Positions 34,541-43,055 of a DNA stretch of 64,000 nt are shown in pieces. The notes under the pieces are model-generated. The model was not told the DNA's origin. It worked only from the letters and a program-made list of their open reading frames with translations, and did not search any database. Numbering within the stretch: the first letter of the stretch is position 1; each line of letters begins with the position of its first letter. This DNA is from Desulfovibrio inopinatus DSM 10711. GTDB taxonomy: Bacteria > Desulfobacterota > Desulfovibrionia > Desulfovibrionales > Desulfovibrionaceae. The stretch spans positions 124,001-188,000 of the forward strand of contig NZ_AUBP01000002.1 of NCBI RefSeq assembly GCF_000429305.1. Reading direction: 5' to 3'. Both the position numbers and the translations under genes were made by a program.

Positions 34541-34623
34541 CGTTTGTGAAGCGACCTTTTGTGCGAATTCTATTGAACAATTTGTGATTGTTCATGCAAA
34601 CGATAACGCAGTCGGAGGGAATA

Positions 34624-35367
34624 ATGTCTGATTACGCAAAAGCTCAAGTTTTCAAAATGTCGGAATTGCCTTCATCTTGTCCCGCAAAACACATCGACAC
34701 CGAAGCCTTTGTGCTTATCCCCAAAGAGACCGGTGCCAAACACTACACGCTGTTTTGTACGGAAGTCCATCCCGGCGGCGAAGCCGAGCTGGATACCCAT
34801 CCTGGGCGCGAGCACTGCTATTTTGTCCTTTCCGGTGTGGGTGATGCGGAAGTGGATGGTGAGAAATTTCGCCTCCGCGTAGGTGATTGCCTGTGGATTC
34901 CTCCTGGAGCAGAGCACGGCGTCAAACCTGTCGGTGGTCAGACGTTACGCTTTGCCGTGGTTGTTTCTCCGCCGCCCTGGAGTGATCCTCTGCCCGAAAG
35001 CAACGACTACGCCCCGGCCAAAGTTTTCAGCATGGAGGAGTTGCCCTCAGCCTGCCCGCCCAAACACATCGACACCGACGCTTTTGTTCTTATTCCCAAA
35101 GAGACCGGTGCCAAACACTACACGCTGTTTTGTACGGAAGTGCGCCCCGGCGGTGAGGCCGAGTTGGATACCCATCCCGGCCGCGAGCATTGCTATTTCA
35201 TCTTGTCCGGAACGGGAGACGCCGAAGTGGAAGGTGAAAAATTCCTTCTCAACCCGGGCGATTGCTTGTGGATTCCTCCAGGAGCGGCTCACGGCGTGAA
35301 ACCTGTCGGTGGTCAGACATTGCGCTTTGCTGTGGTGGTGTCGCCCGCACCGTGGACGGAGTTGTAG
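34624..35367 (+). CDS. Bicupin protein formed by a recent tandem duplication
   Basis: A 247-residue protein of two almost identical cupin domains (about residues 3-121 and 128-246). Each reads ELPSxCPxKHIDTxAFVLIP, then TGAKHYTLFCTEV, DTHPGREHCYF and GDCLWIPPGAxHGVKPVGG. The usual cupin Glu ligand position holds His, so the metal site would be His-rich. The ATG at 34624 follows GGAGGGA. It lies between the M24 enzyme and a beta-hydroxyacid dehydrogenase in the sigma-54 operon. It could be a small-molecule isomerase, a lyase or a binding protein; I cannot name a substrate. Confidence 0.8.
   Translation: MSDYAKAQVFKMSELPSSCPAKHIDTEAFVLIPKETGAKHYTLFCTEVHPGGEAELDTHPGREHCYFVLSGVGDAEVDGEKFRLRVGDCLWIPPGAEHGVKPVGGQTLRFAVVVSPPPWSDPLPESNDYAPAKVFSMEELPSACPPKHIDTDAFVLIPKETGAKHYTLFCTEVRPGGEAELDTHPGREHCYFILSGTGDAEVEGEKFLLNPGDCLWIPPGAAHGVKPVGGQTLRFAVVVSPAPWTEL
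34630..35361 (+). repeat. Intragenic direct duplication within the bicupin gene
   Basis: Two copies of a roughly 355-bp unit are offset by 375 bases. The string gagaccggtgccaaacacta, for example, starts at 34726 and again at 35101, and the match continues beyond it. Such DNA-level identity points to a recent duplication or ongoing gene conversion. Confidence 0.9.
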
Positions 35368-35381
35368 TATCGATACTTCAT

Positions 35382-35408
35382 GCACGGAGAGGGGGTTCTT
35401 CTCCGTGC
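35382..35408 (+). terminator. Intercistronic hairpin after the bicupin gene
   Basis: A perfect 9-bp stem, GCACGGAGA with TCTCCGTGC, and a 9-nt loop, starting 15 bp after the stop codon. No T-run follows, so it is more likely a partial terminator or an mRNA-stability element than a full stop. Confidence 0.5.
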
Positions 35409-35443
35409 TTGGTTCTCAATGAATTTCATATTGGAGGGCTCAA

Positions 35444-36334
35444 ATGTCCGAAAAACTGAAAATTGGTTGGATCGGTCTTGGCAAAATGGGCGTCCCCATG
35501 TCCAAGAATCTGCTTAAGGCAGGATATGAGGTGTTGGTCTACAACCGCACCAAATCCAAGGCTAAGGAAGTTGTCGATGAAGGAGCTACATTTGTAGACA
35601 CTTTGGCCGAACTGGGGGCCCAGTGCGATGTCGTCGTTTCCATGATTTCTGACGATACGGCACTCAAGCTGATTTCCATCAATGATGGCGGTGTGCTCCA
35701 TACCATGAAACCGGGTACAGTTTATATCGATATGAGCACGGTTTCCCCGACCGCCTCGGCAGAAGTGGATGGCATGGCAAAGGAAAAACAGGTGTCCTAT
35801 CTGCGTGCGCCAGTCTCGGGAAGCACCGTTTTGGCTCAAGCCGGTAATTTAACCATCTTCGCTTCCGGCCCTCAAGACGCCTACGACCGGGTACTTCCCT
35901 TGTTTGAAGTTATGGGCGCCAAACAGTTTCATGTGGGAACCGGCGAGGAAGCCCGGTTCTTGAAGTTAACCCTGAACATGATGGTCGGGATTACTTCGGC
36001 CATGGTGGGTGAAGCCTTGGCGTTTGGTGAAGCCGGGGGCATGGATTGGGAACAGATGCTTGATATTGTCGCCAATTCTGTCGTGGCCTCACCGCTCGTA
36101 GGCTACAAAGTCAACGCTCTGAAGGAACGCAATTTCGCTCCGGCCTTTACGGCATCGCAAATGGCCAAAGACTTCGACATCGCGTTGGATGCCGCCAAGC
36201 AGACCAACGCTCCTATGCCTATCACCGCTATGGTGCGCCAATTCTGGGGCATCATGAAAGCCCAAGACATGGGTGAGCTGGATTTCTTCGCCTATGTCAG
36301 CCTGCTCGAAAAAATGAGCGGCATGAGCAAATAA
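35444..36334 (+). CDS. Beta-hydroxyacid dehydrogenase (3-hydroxyisobutyrate dehydrogenase family)
   Basis: A 296-residue NAD(P)-dependent oxidoreductase. The N-terminal IGWIGLGKMGVPMSKNLLKAG is the Rossmann fold. The substrate loop RAPVSGSTVLAQAG and the catalytic-Lys helix LKLTLNMM follow, then the family C terminus DFDIALDAAKQTNAPMP. Known substrates in the family are 3-hydroxyisobutyrate, tartronate semialdehyde, glyoxylate and succinic semialdehyde; the sequence does not settle which. GGAGGG precedes the ATG. By position it catalyses one oxidation or reduction step for the compound taken up by the following symporter. Confidence 0.85.
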   Translation: MSEKLKIGWIGLGKMGVPMSKNLLKAGYEVLVYNRTKSKAKEVVDEGATFVDTLAELGAQCDVVVSMISDDTALKLISINDGGVLHTMKPGTVYIDMSTVSPTASAEVDGMAKEKQVSYLRAPVSGSTVLAQAGNLTIFASGPQDAYDRVLPLFEVMGAKQFHVGTGEEARFLKLTLNMMVGITSAMVGEALAFGEAGGMDWEQMLDIVANSVVASPLVGYKVNALKERNFAPAFTASQMAKDFDIALDAAKQTNAPMPITAMVRQFWGIMKAQDMGELDFFAYVSLLEKMSGMSK

Positions 36335-36391
36335 ACTTCATTATTATCCAGCAGGATAGGCCTCAAGTGCATGTATTAAGCATGCCATGAA

Positions 36392-36448
36392 GGTCGCAAG
36401 GGGGACGCGAGATCCACGCGTCTCGTGTCTCCCTTGTACCCTGCGACC
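36392..36448 (+). promoter_or_regulatory. Long leader hairpin just before the symporter ribosome binding site
   Basis: An extended imperfect stem: GGTCGCA (36392) with TGCGACC (36442), then AAGGGGGACGCGAGA with TCTCGTGTCTCCCTT. Its base ends three bases before the AAGGAG of the symporter gene. It could block ribosomes, end most transcripts from the upstream genes, or protect a processed mRNA. Confidence 0.65.
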
Positions 36449-36463
36449 ACAAGGAGAAGGCGA

Positions 36464-37954
36464 ATGAATTACGGATTGCTTGTCTCTGTGATTTTGTACG
36501 AGGCATTGGTCATACTTGGAGTCGGATATTGGATTCATAAAAAACGAGCTCAGGCTGCTCAGTCTGAAGCAAGTGGCTCCTTTTTGCTCTCCAATCGCGA
36601 CCTGCCTGTGGCCGTAGTGGGCGTGACAATGGCTCTTACCGTGTTGGGCACAGTTCACATCCTGGGATTGTTTGAAAATGCGTGGCACATGGGTGCCATC
36701 AGCATGTGGTTCAGTTTTGGTCATGTGATTCTGCTGGTGGTGGCCTGTTTGGCCACCGGTCGCTGGGCTCGCAGATTGGGCGTTTCCACTATGCCGGAGC
36801 TTGTGGAGATGCTTTTTGGAAGTACGGCCCGACTGGTGGTTTCCTGTGTTATGGCTGCGGTTATTTGGGGGATTTTAACTCTGGAATGCCAGGGGTTGGG
36901 GATCATCATCGCCACTATGACCGGATGGTCTATTCAGAATGGAGCCATTTTAGGTGCTGTGCTGGGGTTATTGTATGTCGTGTTGGCCGGAATGAAAGAA
37001 ATCGGCTGGGTAAACCTGATTAATACGGTGTTTATGTATTTAGGTCTTATTGTAGCCGGGTTCGCGCTGACGACCAGTTTGCCCCAGGGTTGGGAAGGCG
37101 TGACAAACTATTATATCAATCAAGACCAAGATTGGATGTTGAGCATTTGGGGAACACCGGATTTGATGCTGACGTTTGCCCTCGGTGCGACTCTTTCCAT
37201 TGTGTTTTGTCAGGGCATAAGCCAGATGCTTTTACAAACCGCCATGTCGGCTAAGAGTGAAAAAACCGTCAAAAGAGCCGTATGGATTGCCGCTCCGGTA
37301 AATGGTTTGTTTGGTGTTTTCACGGTCGCTATGGGGTTGGCCGCCAAAAGTATCCCCGAGTTTCACGCTATGGGGCCCAAACTGGCCGCACCAACCATGA
37401 TTCTGAACCTTTTTCCTTTCTGGCTCGTGGCATGGCTCCTCGCCTCATTTCTCGCCGCCGTACTCTCTACTTTCGCCATGACATCCATGACGCCGGCCAC
37501 GATTTTTACAGTGGACATCTATAAGAACCTTTTCAACCCGGCAGCCACGGAAGCAGATGAACGCCGTGTTGCCCGCTGGGGTATCGTGATTCTGTCCATA
37601 TTGGCTGTTGGTGTGGCCGCCTTTTTGCCACCCATTGTCGCTGCCATTAACTGGCTTTTTGCCTGGCTGGTGCCGGTCTTCTTCCTGGTAACATTCGGGT
37701 TGTTTTGGAAACGATCCAACGGTGCGGCGCTACTGACGATGTTCGCGGCCTGGATCGCCAATTGCGCCTGGTCGTTTACGGAACTTCCTCATCTCATCGG
37801 TCTGTCTGAATACCCTAATGTGTACATTACCGTGCTCGCCAGCCTGGTGGTTGGCGTTGGCTCACTCATGATCATGGACACTAAGCCCGGTCTGTTGACC
37901 AAAAGAGCTCGTACGGAACTGAAACGCGCCCAAGAAACTATTGTGACCGCGTAA
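36464..37954 (+). CDS. Sodium:solute symporter (SSS family)
   Basis: A 496-residue inner-membrane transporter with about thirteen hydrophobic helices. The first reads YGLLVSVILYEALVILGVGY, and the typical SSS segment SNRDLPVAVVGVTMALTVLG lies near residue 45. WARRLGVSTMPELVEMLFG and a Gln/Ser-rich CQGISQMLLQTAMSAKSEK follow. The ATG at 36464 has AAGGAGAAGG upstream. It should import an organic solute with Na+. It sits inside the sigma-54 locus, so its substrate is probably the one degraded by the upstream enzymes. Two tiny membrane proteins follow within 150 bp and may be accessory subunits. Confidence 0.9.
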   Translation: MNYGLLVSVILYEALVILGVGYWIHKKRAQAAQSEASGSFLLSNRDLPVAVVGVTMALTVLGTVHILGLFENAWHMGAISMWFSFGHVILLVVACLATGRWARRLGVSTMPELVEMLFGSTARLVVSCVMAAVIWGILTLECQGLGIIIATMTGWSIQNGAILGAVLGLLYVVLAGMKEIGWVNLINTVFMYLGLIVAGFALTTSLPQGWEGVTNYYINQDQDWMLSIWGTPDLMLTFALGATLSIVFCQGISQMLLQTAMSAKSEKTVKRAVWIAAPVNGLFGVFTVAMGLAAKSIPEFHAMGPKLAAPTMILNLFPFWLVAWLLASFLAAVLSTFAMTSMTPATIFTVDIYKNLFNPAATEADERRVARWGIVILSILAVGVAAFLPPIVAAINWLFAWLVPVFFLVTFGLFWKRSNGAALLTMFAAWIANCAWSFTELPHLIGLSEYPNVYITVLASLVVGVGSLMIMDTKPGLLTKRARTELKRAQETIVTA

Positions 37955-37965
37955 GGAGATGCACC

Positions 37966-38079
37966 ATGTTTATTTGGGAACTGTTTGGTAATTCACTCAT
38001 GTTTATCGTGGCCTGCGTTGTTGTGGGTTGGGTTCTGACCATGATCATTGAGAAAGCATACGCAGATGTAGAAGAGTAA
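37966..38079 (+). CDS. 37-residue membrane protein, candidate symporter accessory subunit 1
   Basis: Starts MFIWELFGNSLMFIVACVVV and ends with a charged tail EKAYADVEE. It has one transmembrane helix and a strong AAGGAGATG site eleven bases after the symporter stop. Small one-helix partners are known for several sodium symporter families. Size, position and ribosome binding site make this a real gene; the role is inferred. Confidence 0.7.
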   Translation: MFIWELFGNSLMFIVACVVVGWVLTMIIEKAYADVEE

Positions 38080-38090
38080 GGAGAGAGACA

Positions 38091-38207
38091 ATGGAAGATG
38101 TAGTCGTTACGAAAATGTGGATGTACGGCATCGTTGGTTTGATGGTTGTTTATGGCATATTCGCTTTCATTGGTGTGTCTCGTAAGAAAGCACGGGAAAA
38201 TAAATAG
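38091..38207 (+). CDS. 38-residue membrane protein, candidate symporter accessory subunit 2
   Basis: Starts MEDVVVTKMWMYGIVGLMVV and ends with the basic tail SRKKARENK, giving one helix with an acidic front and a basic back. AAGGAGAGAG precedes the ATG, and the gap to the first small gene is eleven bases. It looks like a second accessory subunit of the symporter; no sequence family is recognised. Confidence 0.68.
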   Translation: MEDVVVTKMWMYGIVGLMVVYGIFAFIGVSRKKARENK

Positions 38208-38223
38208 TTTTCAATAATAATCT

Positions 38224-38282
38224 CCTTCCCAAAAACAGCTTCCTCGCGTTCACCCCCATGGCGCGGGGAAGCACAGGGAAGG
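38224..38282 (+). terminator. Nested hairpin after the symporter genes
   Basis: An outer stem CCTTCCC/GGGAAGG (38224 and 38276) encloses an inner stem GCTTCCTCGCG/CGCGGGGAAGC (38238 and 38262, one G-T pair). No T-run follows. It lies 24 bp before the VOC gene start and may reduce read-through into it. Confidence 0.5.
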
Positions 38283-38305
38283 AAACAGACTGGAGAGGTT
38301 GAGAA

Positions 38306-38755
38306 ATGACAATGACTCTACATTTTCATCATGTGGCCATTTCCGTCAAGGATATGAATAAAGCACTTCATTTCTATCGAGATTTGTTGGGTTTCGAAAT
38401 ACTTTGGGAGGCAAACCGTCGATCTGGTGCCCCATTAAGCAACGTCGTAGGGCTGAACAATGCCGAGACGCACATTGTCATGTTGAGAGGACACGGTGCT
38501 CAAGTGGAGCTGTTCCATTATATTCATCCTGAAGGACAACCTGCGTATATTGTTAACCAGTGTGATTTCGGATTGACGCATTTCGCTCTAAGCGTACAGG
38601 GGATTCATGAATTCCACGCGCAACTTGTGAAGCAAGGCGTAGAATTCAATTGCGATCCGCAAAATTTACGTCCTGGCGTCTGGGCTACATATATGAAGGA
38701 TTTTGAAGGAAACACCATTGAGTTAGTGCAATATGATGACATACAGAACAATTGA
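38306..38755 (+). CDS. VOC (glyoxalase/dioxygenase-fold) protein
   Basis: A 149-residue two-module vicinal-oxygen-chelate protein. Candidate metal ligands are His in FHHVAISV, Glu in VELFHY, His in LTHFALSV and Glu in NTIELVQYD, all in place. DMNKALHFYRDLLGFEI is the typical first helix. Family activities include glyoxalase, epimerase and ring-cleaving dioxygenase; its role here is unknown. It is the last gene on this strand in the locus and probably belongs to the same pathway. Confidence 0.82.
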   Translation: MTMTLHFHHVAISVKDMNKALHFYRDLLGFEILWEANRRSGAPLSNVVGLNNAETHIVMLRGHGAQVELFHYIHPEGQPAYIVNQCDFGLTHFALSVQGIHEFHAQLVKQGVEFNCDPQNLRPGVWATYMKDFEGNTIELVQYDDIQNN

Positions 38756-38880
38756 TCTCTTTGTCGATACGCCTTCCGGATTCCGGGGTATTGAGAAGAG
38801 TAAATTGAGAATTACGAGGAATCTGCCATTATGAGCCGTTCCCAGTAAGAGTCATTTTGCTGCCTTTTTTAATTATTGCA

Positions 38881-38898
38881 TTGGGGATCTCTCCCCAA
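38881..38898. terminator. Weak hairpin between convergent genes
   Basis: A 7-bp stem, TTGGGGA with TCCCCAA, and a 4-nt loop between the VOC gene and the convergent efflux gene. It lacks a T-run on either strand and is only a possible terminator. Confidence 0.3.
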
Positions 38899-38943
38899 AT
38901 CGTAACCATTAAAACTGTCAGCATGTTTTTGAATGCATCACGA

Positions 38944-40176
38944 CTACCGCAGATTCCCCCTGGCCGTTATGGCGGTGATGCCCATGAGCAGTGCTACCGG
39001 GGTCATGATGAGGACAAGCGTGGTGATGGGGGGTGAGGGCAAGTGCATGAGTGTGCCCGCCACTTGGCTGCCCAGCCCTTGCATGGCGAGAAGGAGGCTT
39101 CCGTACAAGGCTGAAGCCATGCCGGAATTGGCGTGGAAGGATGTGAGAATCGATTTGAGTCCGGCCGGTTCCATGAATCCAAAACTGAACGCGAACAGGG
39201 CTACGGGAACGACGAGCATCAGCATGGTGTTCAAAGCAGAAACGACATGCAGCCCGGCGAAGGAGCATCCCCCCAGCAAGGCGATGATCCCGCCGATGAC
39301 ATACACTGTGGAAGCGGAACAGCGTTTGATGGCGTTGGAGGACAGGTATTGTCCTGCTGCGGCGGAAGCAACAAACAGAATGTTGACCACGCCCAGGTAC
39401 ACCGAGGAGAGCTGGAACGTGTCACTCACAATAAACGGCGCTGTCGTATAAAACGCACCGAGCGCCGTGGCGCTGATGATGAGAGGTCCTCCCACGGTGA
39501 GCATTTGCCGCGAAAACAGCATGGAACGATATCCCATGATGACGGAAATGATGCCGGATGCTTTGGTGCGTCGCTCTTGAGGGAGGCTTTCCTTGAGGTA
39601 AAGCCAGCAGAGTACGGTCGTGACCAGTGAAATCACGGCTAAAAACGAAAAGATCATTCGCCAGCTTCCATACTGCGCCAAAGCGCCTCCCAGAATCATC
39701 GAGAGGGCGGGGATGATACCGGTCAGGGCTCCCAATATCCCTAAAATGCGGTACATCACTTCTCCACTGCATTCATCGCTGACCATCGCCATGACCGGAA
39801 CCTGAAGCATGCCGGCCCCCGCGCCTTGCAATCCACGTCCAATATAGAGTGTGGAAACGCCATCGGAGAGACCGCAACTGATGCTTCCGGCCAAAAAGAG
39901 GAGAGACCCCAACAACAAAAAAACACGGCGTCCTAGGGAATCGGACAGTGGTCCCACCAGCGGCATGAGCAGCGCGTAGACGATATAGTAAATGGTGAGG
40001 GTGGTCCCCATTTGGGTGGCGTTCAGCCCCAGATCAGATTCAATGATGGACAGGGCGGGGATGTATATACTGGTCCCCATCCAGGTGACGGAGCTGACGC
40101 CGATGAGCAGCAGCGCAAATTTTCGGATTGATAATCCGCTCCGGGTCACGCGGTTGGCCGTATTCTGTTCCTGCAT
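38944..40176 (-). CDS. Bcr/CflA-type drug efflux MFS transporter
   Basis: A 410-residue major facilitator protein with twelve hydrophobic segments. The first ends in WMGTSIYIPALSIIESDLG, the Bcr/CflA signature for the helix 1 region. GPLSDSLGRR is the MFS loop 2-3 motif, and GRGLQGAGAG is motif B. It would export a small molecule by proton antiport. GGGAGG lies inside the end of the upstream gene, whose stop is five bases before the ATG, so the two are co-transcribed. The partner is a HATPase-acetyltransferase fusion, perhaps a regulator or a modifier of the exported compound. Confidence 0.87.
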   Translation of the reverse strand: MQEQNTANRVTRSGLSIRKFALLLIGVSSVTWMGTSIYIPALSIIESDLGLNATQMGTTLTIYYIVYALLMPLVGPLSDSLGRRVFLLLGSLLFLAGSISCGLSDGVSTLYIGRGLQGAGAGMLQVPVMAMVSDECSGEVMYRILGILGALTGIIPALSMILGGALAQYGSWRMIFSFLAVISLVTTVLCWLYLKESLPQERRTKASGIISVIMGYRSMLFSRQMLTVGGPLIISATALGAFYTTAPFIVSDTFQLSSVYLGVVNILFVASAAAGQYLSSNAIKRCSASTVYVIGGIIALLGGCSFAGLHVVSALNTMLMLVVPVALFAFSFGFMEPAGLKSILTSFHANSGMASALYGSLLLAMQGLGSQVAGTLMHLPSPPITTLVLIMTPVALLMGITAITARGNLR

Positions 40177-40181
40177 TCGCG

Positions 40182-41669
40182 TTAGCCTCCCAGCATGGTC
40201 TTGTAGAGGCCTTGGATATAGTCTTTCAGCCTCTCGGCCAGCGGGTCCGCCAAATTGATATTATCAAAATTCACATTGCCTACCGGCGCACAATACACCA
40301 CGTAATATTCTTGGACAGAGATAGCGCTGACACCACAAAACACCGCGTTGAGATTCATGAACACGGCATCAATGTCGGGCGGTAACGGTTGCCAGGCTGG
40401 AATATGGATAACGATGGAGTCTATTTCTTTGTTGCGTAAGGAGAATATCTTCTTCCGCAAGTCCGTTGACCACTGCGAGCCAAGCTCGTTCAGTCGGATG
40501 TGGGCGAGACTGTCATTGATAAACTCATGTACAATATACGTTGTGCTGCTTCCAACGGGCTCCGCGGTGTCGGCCGATAAGCTGGCGTTGCAGTTGACTT
40601 GCGCCAACAAGGGCGACATCACGTCGTGATGTGGTGCCGGCAGATAGAGCGTCGAGAGTTTGTTTTCTTTGGTCAATCGAAGGTAGGAGACATACGACTC
40701 ACGTTCCTGTGAATCTATCGTCATATTGGAATATGTTACGGGGGGGCCCACCATTAAAAACAGCGCCAGAGGATGCGCGCCGATGCGGGCGACCAATTTT
40801 TGAGACAGCGTATGGGCCGTCACGGAACAGCCCCAGTATAAGTCCACGTCCAGCGGGTTTTTCTCGACGAACTCTTCCAGTTTTTGCGTCATGATGAAGG
40901 CGGCGCGTGTCCGACGGTAGGCCGTCCCGATCATCAGACCACCCACATACGCGCAGGCGTTTTCCTCAGGTGTTTTGTAAAACGCAATTTGACCTATAAT
41001 GCCCCCGCCTTCGGTGGTCAGCACCAAAGAAACCATCTGACCGGATTCAAGGGCGTTCTGTAATTGCTTCTCATCATAGAATTCAGGGTCCGTATAGGTA
41101 TACCGGTAGGTATCGTAGGCTAAGTCTATCAGCTCACTGGCGTCACCCGGTTCGGCCAATCGGATTGAAAAATCGCGGGTTTTGGCATGATGGGTTGCAG
41201 CACGTGGTGCGGCCATTTTGAACGTGGTCGTGGCGAGTGCTTTCTTTATGACCACAAGCCAGCCGTCCATGCCACGATTCACAAATTGGAGGTCATCAAC
41301 AAGCTTGCGGGCCAGGTAAAACCACAGTCCGTCCACATCCGAGAGGGGCGCTTCGGAATCGTACTGAGGAATGCGGCTCGCGTGGATGGGGGGGCCGGTG
41401 TTTCGAATAGAGGCGATGACGACACCATCATCAAAAAGCTCAATATCGAGATGAATGGATTCGAGCATGTCTTCATCAGGATAGGCGTCGATGATGAAGC
41501 ACAAGACTTCGTCCAAGGCCAAGGAAAACGAACGTATTTCTTCCGGGTCGCCTCCCCCTAGCTTCAGCAAGTTCGCCGAGCAATGCTGTACGGTGGGGAT
41601 AAATCTGACATCATAAGGAATTTCCAAAGCCGCTTTGTACATTCGATTGTGGGCTGGTACGTCTTTCAT
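40182..41669 (-). CDS. RsbW-like HATPase fused to a GNAT acetyltransferase
   Basis: A 495-residue cytoplasmic fusion. Residues about 10-150 resemble RsbW/SpoIIAB-type ATPases: FSLALDEVLCFIIDAY as the N-box region, IRNTGPP, and DGLWFYLARKLVDDL. Residues about 165-320 are a GNAT domain (IRLAEPGDASELIDLAYDTY; IIGQIAFYK). The last 170 residues are unassigned, with a hydrophobic strand and helix pattern. I chose the second ATG (41669) because AGAGGA lies just before it, inside the longer frame from 41684. It leads the efflux-pump operon. A partner-switching or acetylation-controlled regulator is possible; no target is visible. Confidence 0.7.
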   Translation of the reverse strand: MKDVPAHNRMYKAALEIPYDVRFIPTVQHCSANLLKLGGGDPEEIRSFSLALDEVLCFIIDAYPDEDMLESIHLDIELFDDGVVIASIRNTGPPIHASRIPQYDSEAPLSDVDGLWFYLARKLVDDLQFVNRGMDGWLVVIKKALATTTFKMAAPRAATHHAKTRDFSIRLAEPGDASELIDLAYDTYRYTYTDPEFYDEKQLQNALESGQMVSLVLTTEGGGIIGQIAFYKTPEENACAYVGGLMIGTAYRRTRAAFIMTQKLEEFVEKNPLDVDLYWGCSVTAHTLSQKLVARIGAHPLALFLMVGPPVTYSNMTIDSQERESYVSYLRLTKENKLSTLYLPAPHHDVMSPLLAQVNCNASLSADTAEPVGSSTTYIVHEFINDSLAHIRLNELGSQWSTDLRKKIFSLRNKEIDSIVIHIPAWQPLPPDIDAVFMNLNAVFCGVSAISVQEYYVVYCAPVGNVNFDNINLADPLAERLKDYIQGLYKTMLGG

Positions 41670-41768
41670 GCGTATTCCTCTCATTTCCGGGGGAAAACTT
41701 CAATCGTTCAGTCAGAAGAGGGGAAGGGGGCGGTCGAGACTCTTTTCGTTGAGCAGCGAAAATTGGAG

Positions 41769-42752
41769 TCACACATGAAGAAAATACTGATCTGCGCTGA
41801 TATGGGCAGGTTGCATGGTGCCGGTGGGAGGAAGGTGTCTGACCTCGCATCCCAGTTTATGGCCGGTGCGTGCATACACCGCGGCGCGAATTTTTGAAAT
41901 GAGACGCAGGATATCTGCCGAGGTTGCACCGCCGGTATTGACGATGAAGTTGGCATGTTGTGGTGATATCACGGCTCCGCCACAGCGCTCGCCTTTGAGT
42001 CCGGTCTCTTCAATGGCTTTTCCCGGGGGGCCTACCGTTTCATAGAGGGTGGGCTCGCTTAGAAACACCGAGCCGCAATTGGGGAGTTTGCGCGGGAATT
42101 TTCGGTTTCGCTCCCGCAACGTGTTGAGCATTTCGCGGCGCAGTGTTGTCGTTTTGCCATGTGTATATTGGAACGTTGCGCCAACGAGGATTATGTCTTC
42201 GTGCTGCAGCCGGGACGAACGATAGCCGAATGCGCAGTCTTGGTGCGACAGGGTGCCAATGGTTCCGTCATGATGGACCACTGTTGCTTCAACTAATTGT
42301 TCGCCGATTCGTTTTCGATACATCCCGCCGTTCATAACAATAAGGCCTCCCAGTGAGCCGGGAATACCAATAGCGTGGGTGCAGCCCGCAAAGCCCGCGC
42401 TGGCCACGCGGCGGACATAGCCTGGAGTCCAGATGCCTGCGCCGACGCGGACAAATCCGTTCGTATCAATGGAAAACTCGGACAAACTTTCCCCGATGCG
42501 CATAATAATTCCACGAAAACCGGCATCATCGAATAAAATGTTAGAGCCACTCCCGATGACGACCATGGGGAGCGCGTTCTGATGAGCGTAGTGTTTGACC
42601 TGCGCGACCTCTTCCACAGATGCAGGAGAAACCAGGATGTCGGCCGGACCGCCTATTTTCCATGTGCAAAACCGCGCCAATGGCGCATCGACAAGAATGC
42701 TGGATGGGGCCAAAAATTTTTGTAGATCGGTGAGAATTGCGTCTTTGTCCAT
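41769..42752 (-). CDS. murB: UDP-N-acetylenolpyruvoylglucosamine reductase
   Basis: A 327-residue flavoenzyme of peptidoglycan precursor synthesis. It reduces UDP-GlcNAc-enolpyruvate to UDP-MurNAc with NADPH. The FAD-binding part shows VIGSGSNILFDD and GIPGSLGGLIVMNGG. The catalytic Ser lies in NCGSVFLSEP, and the C terminus has HANFIVNTGGATSADI. AAAGG precedes the ATG by seven bases. It is not within a dcw cluster here and stands alone on the minus strand. Length and motifs are normal for a type I MurB. Confidence 0.93.
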   Translation of the reverse strand: MDKDAILTDLQKFLAPSSILVDAPLARFCTWKIGGPADILVSPASVEEVAQVKHYAHQNALPMVVIGSGSNILFDDAGFRGIIMRIGESLSEFSIDTNGFVRVGAGIWTPGYVRRVASAGFAGCTHAIGIPGSLGGLIVMNGGMYRKRIGEQLVEATVVHHDGTIGTLSHQDCAFGYRSSRLQHEDIILVGATFQYTHGKTTTLRREMLNTLRERNRKFPRKLPNCGSVFLSEPTLYETVGPPGKAIEETGLKGERCGGAVISPQHANFIVNTGGATSADILRLISKIRAAVYARTGHKLGCEVRHLPPTGTMQPAHISADQYFLHV

Positions 42753-43055
42753 TACGGGCCTTTATCGTTGGTTGAGATGGCAGTCCAGTGCGATTTTTGT
42801 GATGAGTAGGGATGAGGATTGCTGGCTCTGGCCCCCAAGAGAACGGAAGCAGCACGTTTGAGTTTGCACCTGGAGAAGTTACGGCGAAAATGTCAGTATT
42901 CAGAAGATTCGACATGTGTAACGAAAACGGATGACTCCCTTCTTGGCCAAGGTTATCATTGCATTATGGCTCATCTGATTGCAATAATTTGGAAACAAAA
43001 CCGAGGCTCTTTTCAAAGGGTTCATTTGAAACGGTAGCAAAGAGAGTGTTTCGTT
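42753..43055. other. Divergent intergenic region murB / APC permease
   Basis: About 300 bp that must hold promoters for both divergent genes. No gene, hairpin or clear consensus promoter is recognised. Confidence 0.4.
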
